The notes below the pieces were generated by a model, which had not been told where the DNA came from, searched no databases, and was given only the letters and a program-made list of their open reading frames with translations. 6,567 nt of DNA from Chloroflexota bacterium (GTDB taxonomy: Bacteria; Chloroflexota; Anaerolineae; Promineifilales; Promineifilaceae). Location of the stretch: assembly GCA_020353135.1 (NCBI GenBank), contig CP070688.1, forward strand, positions 803,804 to 810,370, in the 5' to 3' direction. The position numbers and the translations under genes were made by a program. Shown here piece after piece: positions 1 to 5,492 of this stretch; the first letter of the stretch is position 1; each line of letters starts with the position of its first letter.

Positions 1-2
1 AT

Positions 3-458
3 GCCTCTGACGACGATTTTTCGCTCTTCAGTCAATCGGATCTTCTGTCGACCTTCGACACCATCACGGCCACGCTGACGGCCTTCCTGGGCGCCATCGC
101 CGGCATCTCGCTGGTGGTGGGCGGCATCGGCATCATGAACATCATGTTGGTCAGCGTGACCGAACGGACACGCGAGATCGGCATTCGCAAGGCCGTGGGC
201 GCGCTGAAGCGAGATATCCTGGCCCAGTTCCTGCTGGAATCGGTCTTGTTGAGCATCATGGGCGGCTTGTTGGGCATGGCCCTGGGCTGGACGATGTCGA
301 CAGTGGCCGGGCAGTTGCTGGACGTAGCCACAGTGGTTGACCTGGGCACGGTATTGATCGCTACCGGCTTCGCGGCCGGCGTGGGCCTGGTCTTCGGCAT
401 CTATCCCGCCTGGCGAGCGGCCGACGCCCGGCCGATTGAGGCGCTTCGGTACGAGTAA
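3..458 (+). CDS. MacB/FtsX-type ABC transporter permease, C-terminal part (5' end outside window)
   Basis: This is the last ~151 residues of an ABC-transporter permease; the reading frame is open to the left edge, so the gene starts outside the window. A hydrophobic segment (residues ~22-47 of the visible part, ending GGIGIMNIML) is followed by the cytoplasmic ERTREIGIRKAVGA motif. Two more hydrophobic stretches follow, then the C-terminal YPAWRAADARPIEALRYE, a signature of the FtsX-like domain of the MacB family. MacB-type permeases do not act as classical pumps; they pair with an ATPase to drive mechanotransmission across the inner membrane, exporting peptides, lipoproteins or macrolides. 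The ATPase and any adaptor would lie to the left and are not visible. The substrate cannot be told from this fragment. Family assignment is firm; the specific function is not. Confidence 0.93.
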   Translation, partial: ASDDDFSLFSQSDLLSTFDTITATLTAFLGAIAGISLVVGGIGIMNIMLVSVTERTREIGIRKAVGALKRDILAQFLLESVLLSIMGGLLGMALGWTMSTVAGQLLDVATVVDLGTVLIATGFAAGVGLVFGIYPAWRAADARPIEALRYE

Positions 459-507
459 TTTGGGAGATGGGACGCGGACGAGAACGGAAACGGGGAACTG
501 AGGCCGC

Positions 508-521
508 GGTCGCGCGCGACC
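508..521. repeat. Perfect 14-bp palindrome in convergent spacer
   Basis: GGTCGCGCGCGACC reads identically on both strands. It sits between the stop codons of the convergent permease and phosphatase genes. Such an alternating CG core could be a protein-binding site or part of a terminator structure, but in GC-rich DNA it may also arise by chance. Confidence 0.4.
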
Positions 522-531
522 AGGTATGGAG

Positions 532-568
532 AGAAGCCAGGCTTTGTCGATGGGTACGCCTGGCTTCT
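532..568. terminator. Hairpin between convergent genes, probable bidirectional terminator
   Basis: AGAAGCCAGGC (532-542) and GCCTGGCTTCT (558-568) are perfect 11-bp inverted arms around a 15-nt loop. The hairpin lies 73 bp after the permease stop and 7 bp from the phosphatase stop, where a shared terminator is expected. Neither strand has a T-run after the stem, so it is not a canonical intrinsic terminator. It may instead act as an RNA 3'-end stabiliser. Confidence 0.55.
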
Positions 569-574
569 GGCAAT

Positions 575-1318
575 TCAGATGGTAATTAGGCCTTTGGGCA
601 GGTGATCGAGACGATTGGTGTAGTAGAGGGTGGCGTAGCCGTCGCCGTAGTTGAGGCAGGTGATGCCGGTGTTGCTCATCATCAGCCAGGGATACTTCGG
701 ACTGGGCTGGTCGTCCGGCGGCGCGACACGATCGAGCAGATGGGACAGCAGGTAGTTGCCGAAGGCGCCATGGGTCACGATGGCCACCCGGTCGTCACCC
801 TCGTGAGCTTCGAACAGGCGAACGGCCACGCGCCGGGCGCGCTGACGAACTTCGGCCCGGCTCTCGTACGGCCGGTTCCACCAGCCTTCTGTACCCAAGG
901 AGTCCGGCAAAACCAGATGCGGGTAATGGGTTTCGAAGAAGTGGCGATTGGGGCCCGGCAGGCCAATGCGCTGGCCTTCTTCGGGTCCGTTCTCAAAGAC
1001 GCCGCCGGCCTCGTGCAAGTCGGGCCAGGCAACCAGGGGCAAGTCCATGGCTCGGGCGACGGGCGTGGCTGTGAGCACGGCCCGCTGCATCAAGCTGGTA
1101 TACAGGTGGGTGATGGCAAAGCCGCGCTGGTCGGCCATGTCCCAGGGATCAGCCTGGGCCTCGGGCTGAACCCGGGCCAGGAGTTCGGCCAGGTGTTGGG
1201 CCTGCTGATGACCGGTCTCGGTCAAGAGCGGATCGGAGCGACGGCCGGCGGGCGAACCGGCGTTGGCCCACAGGGCGTTGTTCTCTGACTGGGCGTGGCG
1301 GACGATATAGAGTCGCAT
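575..1318 (-). CDS. Histidine phosphatase family protein (phosphoglycerate-mutase-like)
   Basis: A 247-residue protein of the histidine phosphatase superfamily (branch 1), which hydrolyses or transfers phosphate through a phospho-histidine intermediate. The N-terminal LYIVRHAQSENN carries the RHG-type motif, with Arg7 and the nucleophile His8. Arg79 in TSLMQRAVLT and Glu103 in LHEAGG fit the further phosphate-pocket Arg and the catalytic acid. The second catalytic His is His183 in AIVTHGAFGNYL. The late NTGIT motif (~216-220) is common in this family. The extra segment around residues 104-150 makes it somewhat longer than compact ~200-residue members. No signal peptide is visible, so it is probably cytosolic. 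The start at 1318 is chosen because the RHG motif begins six residues later; no clear Shine-Dalgarno precedes it. The gene stands alone on the minus strand. Substrate unknown; mutase, sugar or nucleotide phosphatase activity cannot be separated from sequence alone. Confidence 0.93.
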   Translation of the reverse strand: MRLYIVRHAQSENNALWANAGSPAGRRSDPLLTETGHQQAQHLAELLARVQPEAQADPWDMADQRGFAITHLYTSLMQRAVLTATPVARAMDLPLVAWPDLHEAGGVFENGPEEGQRIGLPGPNRHFFETHYPHLVLPDSLGTEGWWNRPYESRAEVRQRARRVAVRLFEAHEGDDRVAIVTHGAFGNYLLSHLLDRVAPPDDQPSPKYPWLMMSNTGITCLNYGDGYATLYYTNRLDHLPKGLITI

Positions 1319-1359
1319 GTGGGAATGGTAGTTGGAATTTAGATTGAGGCAAGCTGAAA

Positions 1360-1387
1360 GGATGAAGGTTGAAGGATGAGGGATGAA
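1360..1387. repeat. Four tandem heptamers, consensus GGATGAA
   Basis: The copies are GGATGAA (1360-1366), GGTTGAA (1367-1373), GGATGAG (1374-1380) and GGATGAA (1381-1387); the two inner copies differ from the consensus by one base each. The array lies in the 5'-flanking DNA of the leftward phosphatase gene, outside any gene I can support. Short heptamer arrays of this kind are known from intergenic DNA of some cyanobacteria and other bacteria; the function is unknown. Confidence 0.75.
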
Positions 1388-1450
1388 AGGAGCCGGTGCC
1401 CGGTGGCGGAGGTTGGATTGCCGGCTACGCGGTACTCGTGGCTTTTGAGT

Positions 1451-1690
1451 TTATTTTGTCTTTTCTAGTTCCATTTTGAGATAGTCGCTCACTTTTATGG
1501 CCGTAATCTCTTCGCTAAACGCGATTAGCCGATCATATTCCTGTGAGCCATTCACTATTCTCTTGCTGATCTTTATTCCTTTCCCGTTTTTGGTGAATTT
1601 GCCAACCGTGTCCGCCCCTGTCGTATTGAGGACATGAGAAGCAATTTGCCGGCCTGAATCTTCTGGCTCAATTGAACCTGTGAACTTCAT
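1451..1690 (-). CDS. Small hypothetical protein (79 aa) in AT-rich island
   Basis: I do not recognise this 79-residue frame. It is hydrophilic and lysine-rich (KFTKNGKGIKISKRI in the middle, ending KMELEKTK), with a probable C-terminal helix and no membrane segment or signal peptide. Base composition differs from the neighbours: 1441-1500 is about 33% GC and 1501-1560 about 45%, against roughly 60% or more elsewhere. The codon use is correspondingly AT-richer. That supports a foreign insertion more than a random frame. There is no Shine-Dalgarno. The ATG at 1690-1688 overlaps the TGA of an upstream minus-strand frame as ATGA, so translation could be coupled if that frame is read. It could be a small accessory protein, a remnant of a longer gene, or non-coding. 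Confidence 0.4.
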   Translation of the reverse strand: MKFTGSIEPEDSGRQIASHVLNTTGADTVGKFTKNGKGIKISKRIVNGSQEYDRLIAFSEEITAIKVSDYLKMELEKTK

Positions 1691-1830
1691 GGCAAACCGA
1701 TAGATGGCGGGGCTTCTTTGACTTGTCTTGTGTTGACTACCCCCGGATCCAGTAATTCATGCGCAGCTTTGATCTCGGTCTGCTTGTTGATGAAATAGGC
1801 AATACAGATTGAAGATGTATCTTGAAGGCG
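1687..1830 (-). other. Possible gene remnant upstream of the 79-aa ORF
   Basis: The minus-strand frame ending at 1687 reads like protein over its last ~45 residues, with AT-richer codons matching the downstream 79-residue ORF. Its beginning looks like translated non-coding DNA: the only upstream start is near 2010, in GC-rich sequence that holds the promoter of the opposite strand. The stretch DTSSICIAYFI followed by a helix-like EIKAAHELL loosely recalls the N terminus of PIN-domain (VapC-like) proteins. It stops after too few residues for a working domain. I treat it as a possible truncated remnant at low confidence. Confidence 0.2.
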
Positions 1831-1876
1831 GCCAGGTTCGACGAAAACCGTGAGAGCTTCAGGCGTTGCAGGGCAG

Positions 1877-1905
1877 TGGACATGGATGGGCGCGCGGCGT
1901 ATACT
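1877..1905 (+). promoter_or_regulatory. Sigma70-type promoter, probably for the two-component operon
   Basis: TGGACA (1877-1882, 5 of 6 matches to TTGACA) and TATACT (1900-1905, 5 of 6 matches to TATAAT) are separated by exactly 17 bp. The predicted start of transcription is about 1911-1913, leaving a leader of roughly 205 nt before the response-regulator start at 2118. This is the best promoter match I found on the plus strand. Confidence 0.6.
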
Positions 1906-1914
1906 GAGCGCGCC
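1889..1914. promoter_or_regulatory. Dyad overlapping the -10 element, operator candidate
   Basis: GGCGCGC (1889-1895) and GCGCGCC (1908-1914) form perfect 7-bp inverted arms, and the palindrome GTATAC (1899-1904) sits exactly at the same centre. The symmetric element thus spans the spacer, the -10 box and the predicted start of transcription. A protein bound there would block RNA polymerase, which suggests a repressor or autoregulation site. The binding protein is unknown. Confidence 0.4.
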
Positions 1915-2034
1915 GGCGGCCATGCGCTCGTTTCGGGAACAGGCCGGTGGGCAGGTACCGGTCATGGGATGGGTCGAAGTTGGACTGGCCCAGGCGGAGG
2001 CACTGCGCAACTTGGCAAGCGTAAGTGGATTAAC

Positions 2035-2121
2035 ATGAATAATCGTAAAGGAGAGCGCGTCCGCGGATGCGGCCCGCCTGGCATCTCAGGATGCCAAGCT
2101 CCTCTGGTTCGGAAGCGATGA
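2035..2121 (+). CDS. Possible 28-codon leader ORF overlapping the regulator start
   Basis: A frame from ATG 2035 encodes 28 residues, rich in Arg and Gly, and ends in TGA at 2119-2121. It overlaps the ATG of the response regulator (2118-2120) as ATGA. This arrangement permits translational coupling. There is no convincing Shine-Dalgarno before 2035, and the peptide has no recognisable features, so it may be chance. Confidence 0.2.
   Translation: MNNRKGERVRGCGPPGISGCQAPLVRKR
2079..2096 (+). promoter_or_regulatory. Stem-loop in the leader, 21 nt before the regulator start
   Basis: TGGCATC (2079-2085) pairs perfectly with GATGCCA (2090-2096) around the tetraloop TCAG. It also spans the alternative ATG at 2091, making that start unlikely. 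The hairpin could influence ribosome access to 2118; no T-run follows, so it is not an intrinsic terminator. Confidence 0.4.
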
Positions 2122-2807
2122 ACGAACGTATCCTGGTTGTGGACGACGATAAAGAGGTGGTCCGGCTGATGCGGGCATATTTGGAGCAGGCGGGCTATGA
2201 GGTGCTGATAGCTTACGATGGGGAGACGGCGCTGCACATGTTGCGCAGCGAGAAGCCTGACCTGGTTCTGCTGGACCTGATGTTGCCCGATCGGGATGGC
2301 TGGGATATCACCCGGTTGGTGCGAAGCGATCCCGGCCTGGCCAATACGCCGATCATCATGCTCACGGCCCGGGTGGACGTGACCGACCGGATCGTAGGGC
2401 TGGAGATGGGCGCCGACGATTACGTGACTAAGCCCTACGATCCGCGGGAGGTGGTGGCCCGGGTGCGAGCCAGATTGCGCAGCCCGGAAGCGACTTCGCC
2501 TCAAATCTTGACGGTGGGCGGCTTGCAGATGGATTTCGGCCGGCGCGAGGTGCGCGTCGACGGCCGGGAAGCCGAGTTGACGCCAACGGAGTTCAACCTG
2601 CTGCAAGTGCTGATGCATCAAGCGGGTTATGTATTCACCCGCAGTGAACTGATCAGCAAGGGTCTGGGCGCCGATTATGAAGGCCTGGACCGGACGTTGG
2701 ACAGTCACATTCGAAACTTGAGGGCCAAGATCGAACCTGATCCGAAGAAGCCGACGTACATCCATACCGTCTTCGGCGTTGGCTATCGCCTGGAAGAGCT
2801 ACCATAA
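2118..2807 (+). CDS. OmpR/PhoB-family response regulator
   Basis: A 229-residue two-component response regulator. The receiver domain (~3-120) shows the acidic pocket VVDDD (Asp10/Asp11), phosphoacceptor Asp53 in LLDLMLPDRDG, Thr83 in MLTARV and Lys105 in TKPYDP. The C-terminal winged-helix domain (~130-227) has ELTPTEFNLLQVL, the recognition-helix region LDRTLDSHIRNLRAKI and the terminal IHTVFGVGYRLE, all typical of OmpR/PhoB. It would bind direct repeats upstream of target genes after phosphorylation by the kinase encoded 13 bp downstream. I chose the ATG at 2118 because MNERILVVDDD is the normal family start and GGAAG lies just before it. An in-frame ATG at 2067 would add 17 non-conserved residues; AAAGGAG lies 13 nt before it. 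Targets unknown; adjacent genes are candidates. Confidence 0.95.
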   Translation: MNERILVVDDDKEVVRLMRAYLEQAGYEVLIAYDGETALHMLRSEKPDLVLLDLMLPDRDGWDITRLVRSDPGLANTPIIMLTARVDVTDRIVGLEMGADDYVTKPYDPREVVARVRARLRSPEATSPQILTVGGLQMDFGRREVRVDGREAELTPTEFNLLQVLMHQAGYVFTRSELISKGLGADYEGLDRTLDSHIRNLRAKIEPDPKKPTYIHTVFGVGYRLEELP

Positions 2808-2820
2808 ACGGAATAGAGGC

Positions 2821-3897
2821 ATGAACAGATTGTGGGTACGCATGAGCATTGCTTTCGCCGGGGTGGTGATCGCCGTGTCGATCGTCGCCGGGTTGATGGC
2901 CCAGATTGCCACGGCCAGTGGTCTCGGCAACAGGACTGAAATGCCGCCAGAGGTGCGCCAATATCTGGAGGAAGCCCGGCCCGAGTTTGGCCCGTTCGGG
3001 GCGACGACGGTGATCATCATCGTCGGCGGCGTGGCTATCGTAGCCGGGGTGTGGATGAGCCGAACCTTGACGGCGCCCATGGCTGAACTGGGCGAGGCAG
3101 CACAGGCGATTGGCCGGCAGGATTTGAGCCGGCGGGTGCGGGTCAGGGGCACCGACGAAATACTGGCTTTGGCCGGCCGCTTTAACGAAATGGCCGCCCA
3201 ATTGGAGGAAGCGGAAGGGCTGCGGCGCAATTTGTTGGCAGACGTGGCTCACGAGTTGCGTAATCCACTGCACGTCTTGCAGGGCAATCTGCAAGCCATC
3301 CTGGACGGCGTGTATGACATGAGCGATGAAGAAATCGCCCGCATCTACGACCAGACGCGGCACCTGACGGCCATGGTCGACGACCTGCATGAGTTGTCGC
3401 AGGCTGAGGCCCATCAGCTGCCGCTCAATATCGGGGCGACCGACATGGCGGCCCTGGTGAAAGAATCGGCCGACGTTTTCCGGCCCATGGCCAGTTCAGC
3501 CAAGATCGAACTGCGGGTGGAATTGTTGGGCGCCCTGCCCCAGGTAGCGGCCGATCCGGAACGTTTGCGCCAGGTGATGAACAATTTGCTCAACAATGCT
3601 TTGCGCCACACGCCGGAGGGCGGGCAAGTCCTGGTCAGCGTCCAGCGGCGGGACGAGATGGTGGAGGTGGCCATCAGGGACAGCGGGGCGGGCATCCCGG
3701 CCGAGCATCTGGATCATGTCTTCGACCGCTTTTACCGGACAGACAGCGCCCGCAGCCGGGAGCGAGGCGGGGCTGGCCTGGGGCTGGCCATCGCCCGGGC
3801 GATCGTGGAGGAGCATGGCGGGTCGATGAAGGCGTCGAGCCCGGGGCCGGACCAGGGCAGCACGTTCACTTTCGCGATCCCTGTCGCCGGCAAGTAA
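2821..3897 (+). CDS. Membrane sensor histidine kinase (HAMP-HisKA-HATPase)
   Basis: A 358-residue inner-membrane histidine kinase, the cognate partner of the preceding regulator. TM1 spans ~10-27 and TM2 ~60-80, enclosing a periplasmic loop of only about 32 residues, too short for a separate sensor domain. HAMP follows (~80-132). The dimerisation/H-box has phospho-acceptor His144 in DVAHELRNPL. The ATPase domain shows the N-box NLLNNALRH (255-263), the G1 box DSGAGIP (from Asp287), the F-box FDRFYRTD and the G2 box GGAGLGLAIA (316-325). The order and size resemble BaeS/ResE-type kinases. The small loop suggests sensing in the membrane, near its surface or through a partner protein. The start at 2821 follows AGAGG and leads straight into the first TM; it lies 13 bp after the regulator stop, so the two form an operon. 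Signal unknown. Confidence 0.95.
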   Translation: MNRLWVRMSIAFAGVVIAVSIVAGLMAQIATASGLGNRTEMPPEVRQYLEEARPEFGPFGATTVIIIVGGVAIVAGVWMSRTLTAPMAELGEAAQAIGRQDLSRRVRVRGTDEILALAGRFNEMAAQLEEAEGLRRNLLADVAHELRNPLHVLQGNLQAILDGVYDMSDEEIARIYDQTRHLTAMVDDLHELSQAEAHQLPLNIGATDMAALVKESADVFRPMASSAKIELRVELLGALPQVAADPERLRQVMNNLLNNALRHTPEGGQVLVSVQRRDEMVEVAIRDSGAGIPAEHLDHVFDRFYRTDSARSRERGGAGLGLAIARAIVEEHGGSMKASSPGPDQGSTFTFAIPVAGK

Positions 3898-3901
3898 CCG
3901 C

Positions 3902-3924
3902 GGCCGGATGGCAACTTCCGGGCC
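3902..3924 (+). terminator. Weak hairpin after the kinase gene
   Basis: CCGGA (3904-3908) pairs with TCCGG (3917-3921) around an 8-nt loop, and two further G-C pairs (3902-3903 with 3923-3924) can form past a one-base bulge. It begins 5 bp after the kinase stop. No T-run follows. If it terminates at all it would be leaky, which would allow read-through into the downstream cassette. Confidence 0.25.
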
Positions 3925-3991
3925 AACCCACAGCAGGCGTCGAGGAAGCAGACCTTGGGAGCGATCCTAATGCCGACAGGCAGTTCTGCTC

Positions 3992-4021
3992 TTGTTCTGA
4001 GGCCGGGTTTTGGTTTACTAT
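3992..4021 (+). promoter_or_regulatory. Weak promoter candidate before the LSDAT gene
   Basis: TTGTTC (3992-3997) and TACTAT (4016-4021) are 18 bp apart; each is a modest match. TACTAT fits the TANNNT pattern that in some bacteria lies about 7 nt before the start codon of leaderless mRNAs. An ATG (4029) lies exactly 7 nt after it, so a leaderless transcript starting at codon 4 of the longest frame is possible. Low confidence. Confidence 0.3.
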
Positions 4022-4712
4022 GAAGGGCATGTTGGCTCATTTCCCAAACGGAAACCAGGCGAGAATGGCTCGGGCGGGCGATCTGGCCCAACTAGACCAG
4101 GTCGTGAGCGAGCTAGGTCTGCCGACGCCGGCGCCGGTTTTGGTACTGATCGGCGGGGCGGGGCTCATGGACGATGAAGACGCGCGGATCGGCGAAAAGG
4201 CCTTGGAAACCATCGCCGAGGCTATCGAAGAGGAAAACGGGCTCATCGTAGATGGCGGCACGGATAGCGGGATCATGGCCCTGATCGGCCGGATTCGCCA
4301 GCGGCGAGGTTTTGGCTTTCCACTGGTTGGGGTGACCGTAGAGAACAAGGTCAGTTGGCCGGGCGATAGTAGGGGCGGCGAACGCCATCGGCTGGAGTTC
4401 CATCACAGCCACTTCATTCTGACGCCTGGCACGCTTTTTGGCGATGAGTCGTCATACATCGATCGCCTGGCGTCCCTGGCTTCGGGGAGACAGCCGTCGC
4501 TGACGGTATTGTACAATGGCGGGCCGATTGCGCGGGAAGAAGTGGGTATAAGCCTGGCGGCAGAGCGGCCGGTGTTGGTGCTGGCCGGCACTGGCCGGTT
4601 GGCCGACGAATTGGCGGCCAAACCACCGGATTCGGAGCTGGTTACCGCCGTCCGGGTGGCCGATTATGATCGCCTGAAGCTGACGATAAGAACAATGATA
4701 AGCAGGAGGTAG
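4020..4712 (+). CDS. SLOG-superfamily LSDAT domain protein (TRPM-like ligand-binding fold)
   Basis: A 230-residue soluble protein that is one SLOG domain of the LSDAT type (LOG-Smf/DprA-TRPM). Visible motifs in order are LVLIGGAGLMDDED (41-54), the glycine-rich nucleotide loop VDGGTDSG (77-84), LEFHHSHFILTPG (125-137), GDESSYIDRLASLASG (141-156), LTVLYNGGP (161-169) and PVLVLAGTGRLADELA (184-199). These parallel, in the same order, the N-terminal MHR1/2 region of animal TRPM channels: NHSHFILVDDG, then the GGP segment, then the GSGRAAD segment. In TRPM2 that fold binds ADP-ribose-type ligands. SLOG domains in bacteria are proposed to bind or process nucleotides in conflict systems; here ligand and chemistry are unknown. 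No Shine-Dalgarno precedes the ATG at 4020. Codon 4 (4029) or codon 16 (4065) could be the true start without loss of the domain. The next gene begins 2 nt after the stop. Confidence 0.88.
   Translation: MKGMLAHFPNGNQARMARAGDLAQLDQVVSELGLPTPAPVLVLIGGAGLMDDEDARIGEKALETIAEAIEEENGLIVDGGTDSGIMALIGRIRQRRGFGFPLVGVTVENKVSWPGDSRGGERHRLEFHHSHFILTPGTLFGDESSYIDRLASLASGRQPSLTVLYNGGPIAREEVGISLAAERPVLVLAGTGRLADELAAKPPDSELVTAVRVADYDRLKLTIRTMISRR
4704..4709 (+). promoter_or_regulatory. Strong Shine-Dalgarno inside the end of the LSDAT gene
   Basis: AGGAGG is made by the last two Arg codons of the LSDAT gene. The TAG stop and two bases follow, then the ATG of the SLATT gene, giving the optimal 5-nt spacing. 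It fixes the downstream start at 4715 and implies that ribosomes finishing the first gene pass directly over the initiation site of the second, so the two products are probably made together. Confidence 0.85.
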
Positions 4713-4714
4713 AG

Positions 4715-5350
4715 ATGTCAGACGTCGGGAACGTCGTACCGGAGGCTGAGACGCGAAAGAAGAAATCGTATTGGGCAATCATCGACGAGTTGGACCTGGA
4801 TGAACTTCAGAAGGATTCGATGAGGGCTCGCTGGTTGGATCAACGCGACTTCGCCTCAAAAGAATCAATCCGGAGCAAGAAGTGGCATGTGCGTTTGCGA
4901 ACGGTGGCTATTGTAGGCGGAGTGATCGTCCCAGCCCTGGTCGCTTTGAACCTAGACGGCGAGCTCGCAACGACCGTCCGCTGGCTTATTTTCGCGATCA
5001 GCTTGGTCGTGGCTATTGCTGTAGCCCTCGAGGAGTTATTCAGTTTTGGCGAGGGCTGGCTGCGGGCGCGACGAACGACGGAGATGCTGAAGGCCGAGTT
5101 TTGGCAATTTGTGCAAAAGGCAGGGCCATATGCGCGCTTTCAGAGCCACAGATCAGCTTATGATGATTTTGCCGTGCGGGTGGAGCTAATCATTCATTCA
5201 GATGTGGAGCTGTTCATCACCCAATCAGTTCAGAAGCTAGAGGATCAGGATGGCAAGGCTGGCGCCTTGTCCGAAGCACAGGCAAGGGACAAAGAAGCGC
5301 TCGCGGCCAGCGCACAGGCGGCGGAAGGCAGCAAGGAAAAACTGGATTGA
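4715..5350 (+). CDS. SLATT / DUF4231-type two-TM membrane protein, predicted effector
   Basis: A 211-residue membrane protein. A charged N-terminal helical region (~20-62, with basic residues around 53-62) precedes TM1 (~63-80) and TM2 (~88-105), joined by a hairpin of only about seven residues. After TM2 come acidic EELFSFGEGW and the helix RARRTTEMLKAEFWQF (117-132), a pattern typical of the DUF4231 branch of SLATT proteins. A second helical stretch (~150-180) and a low-complexity Ala/Glu/Lys-rich tail (~181-211) follow. SLATT means SMODS- and SLOG-associating two-TM effector; the family is predicted to form membrane pores or disrupt the membrane upon a nucleotide signal. The adjacent LSDAT-type SLOG gene, 2 nt upstream and sharing its Shine-Dalgarno, supports this assignment. 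Oligomeric state, ion selectivity and trigger are unknown. The start at 4715 is well determined by AGGAGG. Confidence 0.82.
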   Translation: MSDVGNVVPEAETRKKKSYWAIIDELDLDELQKDSMRARWLDQRDFASKESIRSKKWHVRLRTVAIVGGVIVPALVALNLDGELATTVRWLIFAISLVVAIAVALEELFSFGEGWLRARRTTEMLKAEFWQFVQKAGPYARFQSHRSAYDDFAVRVELIIHSDVELFITQSVQKLEDQDGKAGALSEAQARDKEALAASAQAAEGSKEKLD

Positions 5351-5423
5351 TAATTGGTTGGGGGGAAGAGGGCGTTTCCCACCTGTCTCGCCCCTACCTT
5401 GGTGGCTTTGGGTTGGGAGGGAG

Positions 5424-5492
5424 TTAAACCTGCGACGCCGTGAGAGGATAATGGTAGATCAATGGACGACGATGGGACGTCGCAGGTCTTAA
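5424..5492. repeat. Long inverted repeat downstream of the SLATT gene
   Basis: ACCTGCGACG (5428-5437) and CGTCGCAGGT (5478-5487) are perfect 10-bp arms, 40 bp apart. TTAA on the outside of each arm extends the pairing past a single bulged C. The right end abuts the A-run and stem of the leftward terminator. It could close a structured RNA 3' end for the SLATT transcript, be a protein-binding dyad, or mark a small insertion remnant; no target-site duplication is obvious. Confidence 0.6.

Larger units (their letters stand above)
1691..2117. other. 427-bp region without a well-supported gene
   Basis: The left part (to ~1830) continues the AT-richer island; it contains the near-palindrome AAGATGTATCTT at 1812-1823. 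The right part is GC-rich and holds a promoter, a dyad, a possible leader ORF and a hairpin, listed separately. Reading frames that cross it on either strand look compositionally random. It most likely contains the control region and about 200 nt of leader for the two-component operon. Confidence 0.6.

Noticed and set aside
602..1288. Long plus-strand frame opposite the phosphatase gene
   Set aside because: It mirrors the minus-strand gene, which has all catalytic motifs of its family; the plus-strand product shows no family features.
1391..1426. AGCCGG/CCGGCT inverted repeat
   Set aside because: Only 6 bp with a 24-nt loop and no T-run; expected by chance in GC-rich sequence.
1700..1830. 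PIN/VapC-like toxin from the DTSSI stretch
   Set aside because: The similarity covers too few residues, no start codon is nearby and the later catalytic acids are absent, so a toxin call is not supported.
1962..3414. Long minus-strand frames opposite the response regulator and kinase
   Set aside because: The plus-strand genes carry complete, ordered two-component motifs; the antisense products are His/Gln/Arg-rich shadows typical of GC-rich DNA.
5363..5393. Short hairpins after the SLATT stop (GGGAA/TTCCC and GGGCG/CGCCC)
   Set aside because: Five-bp stems, mutually exclusive, no T-run; too weak to call a terminator.
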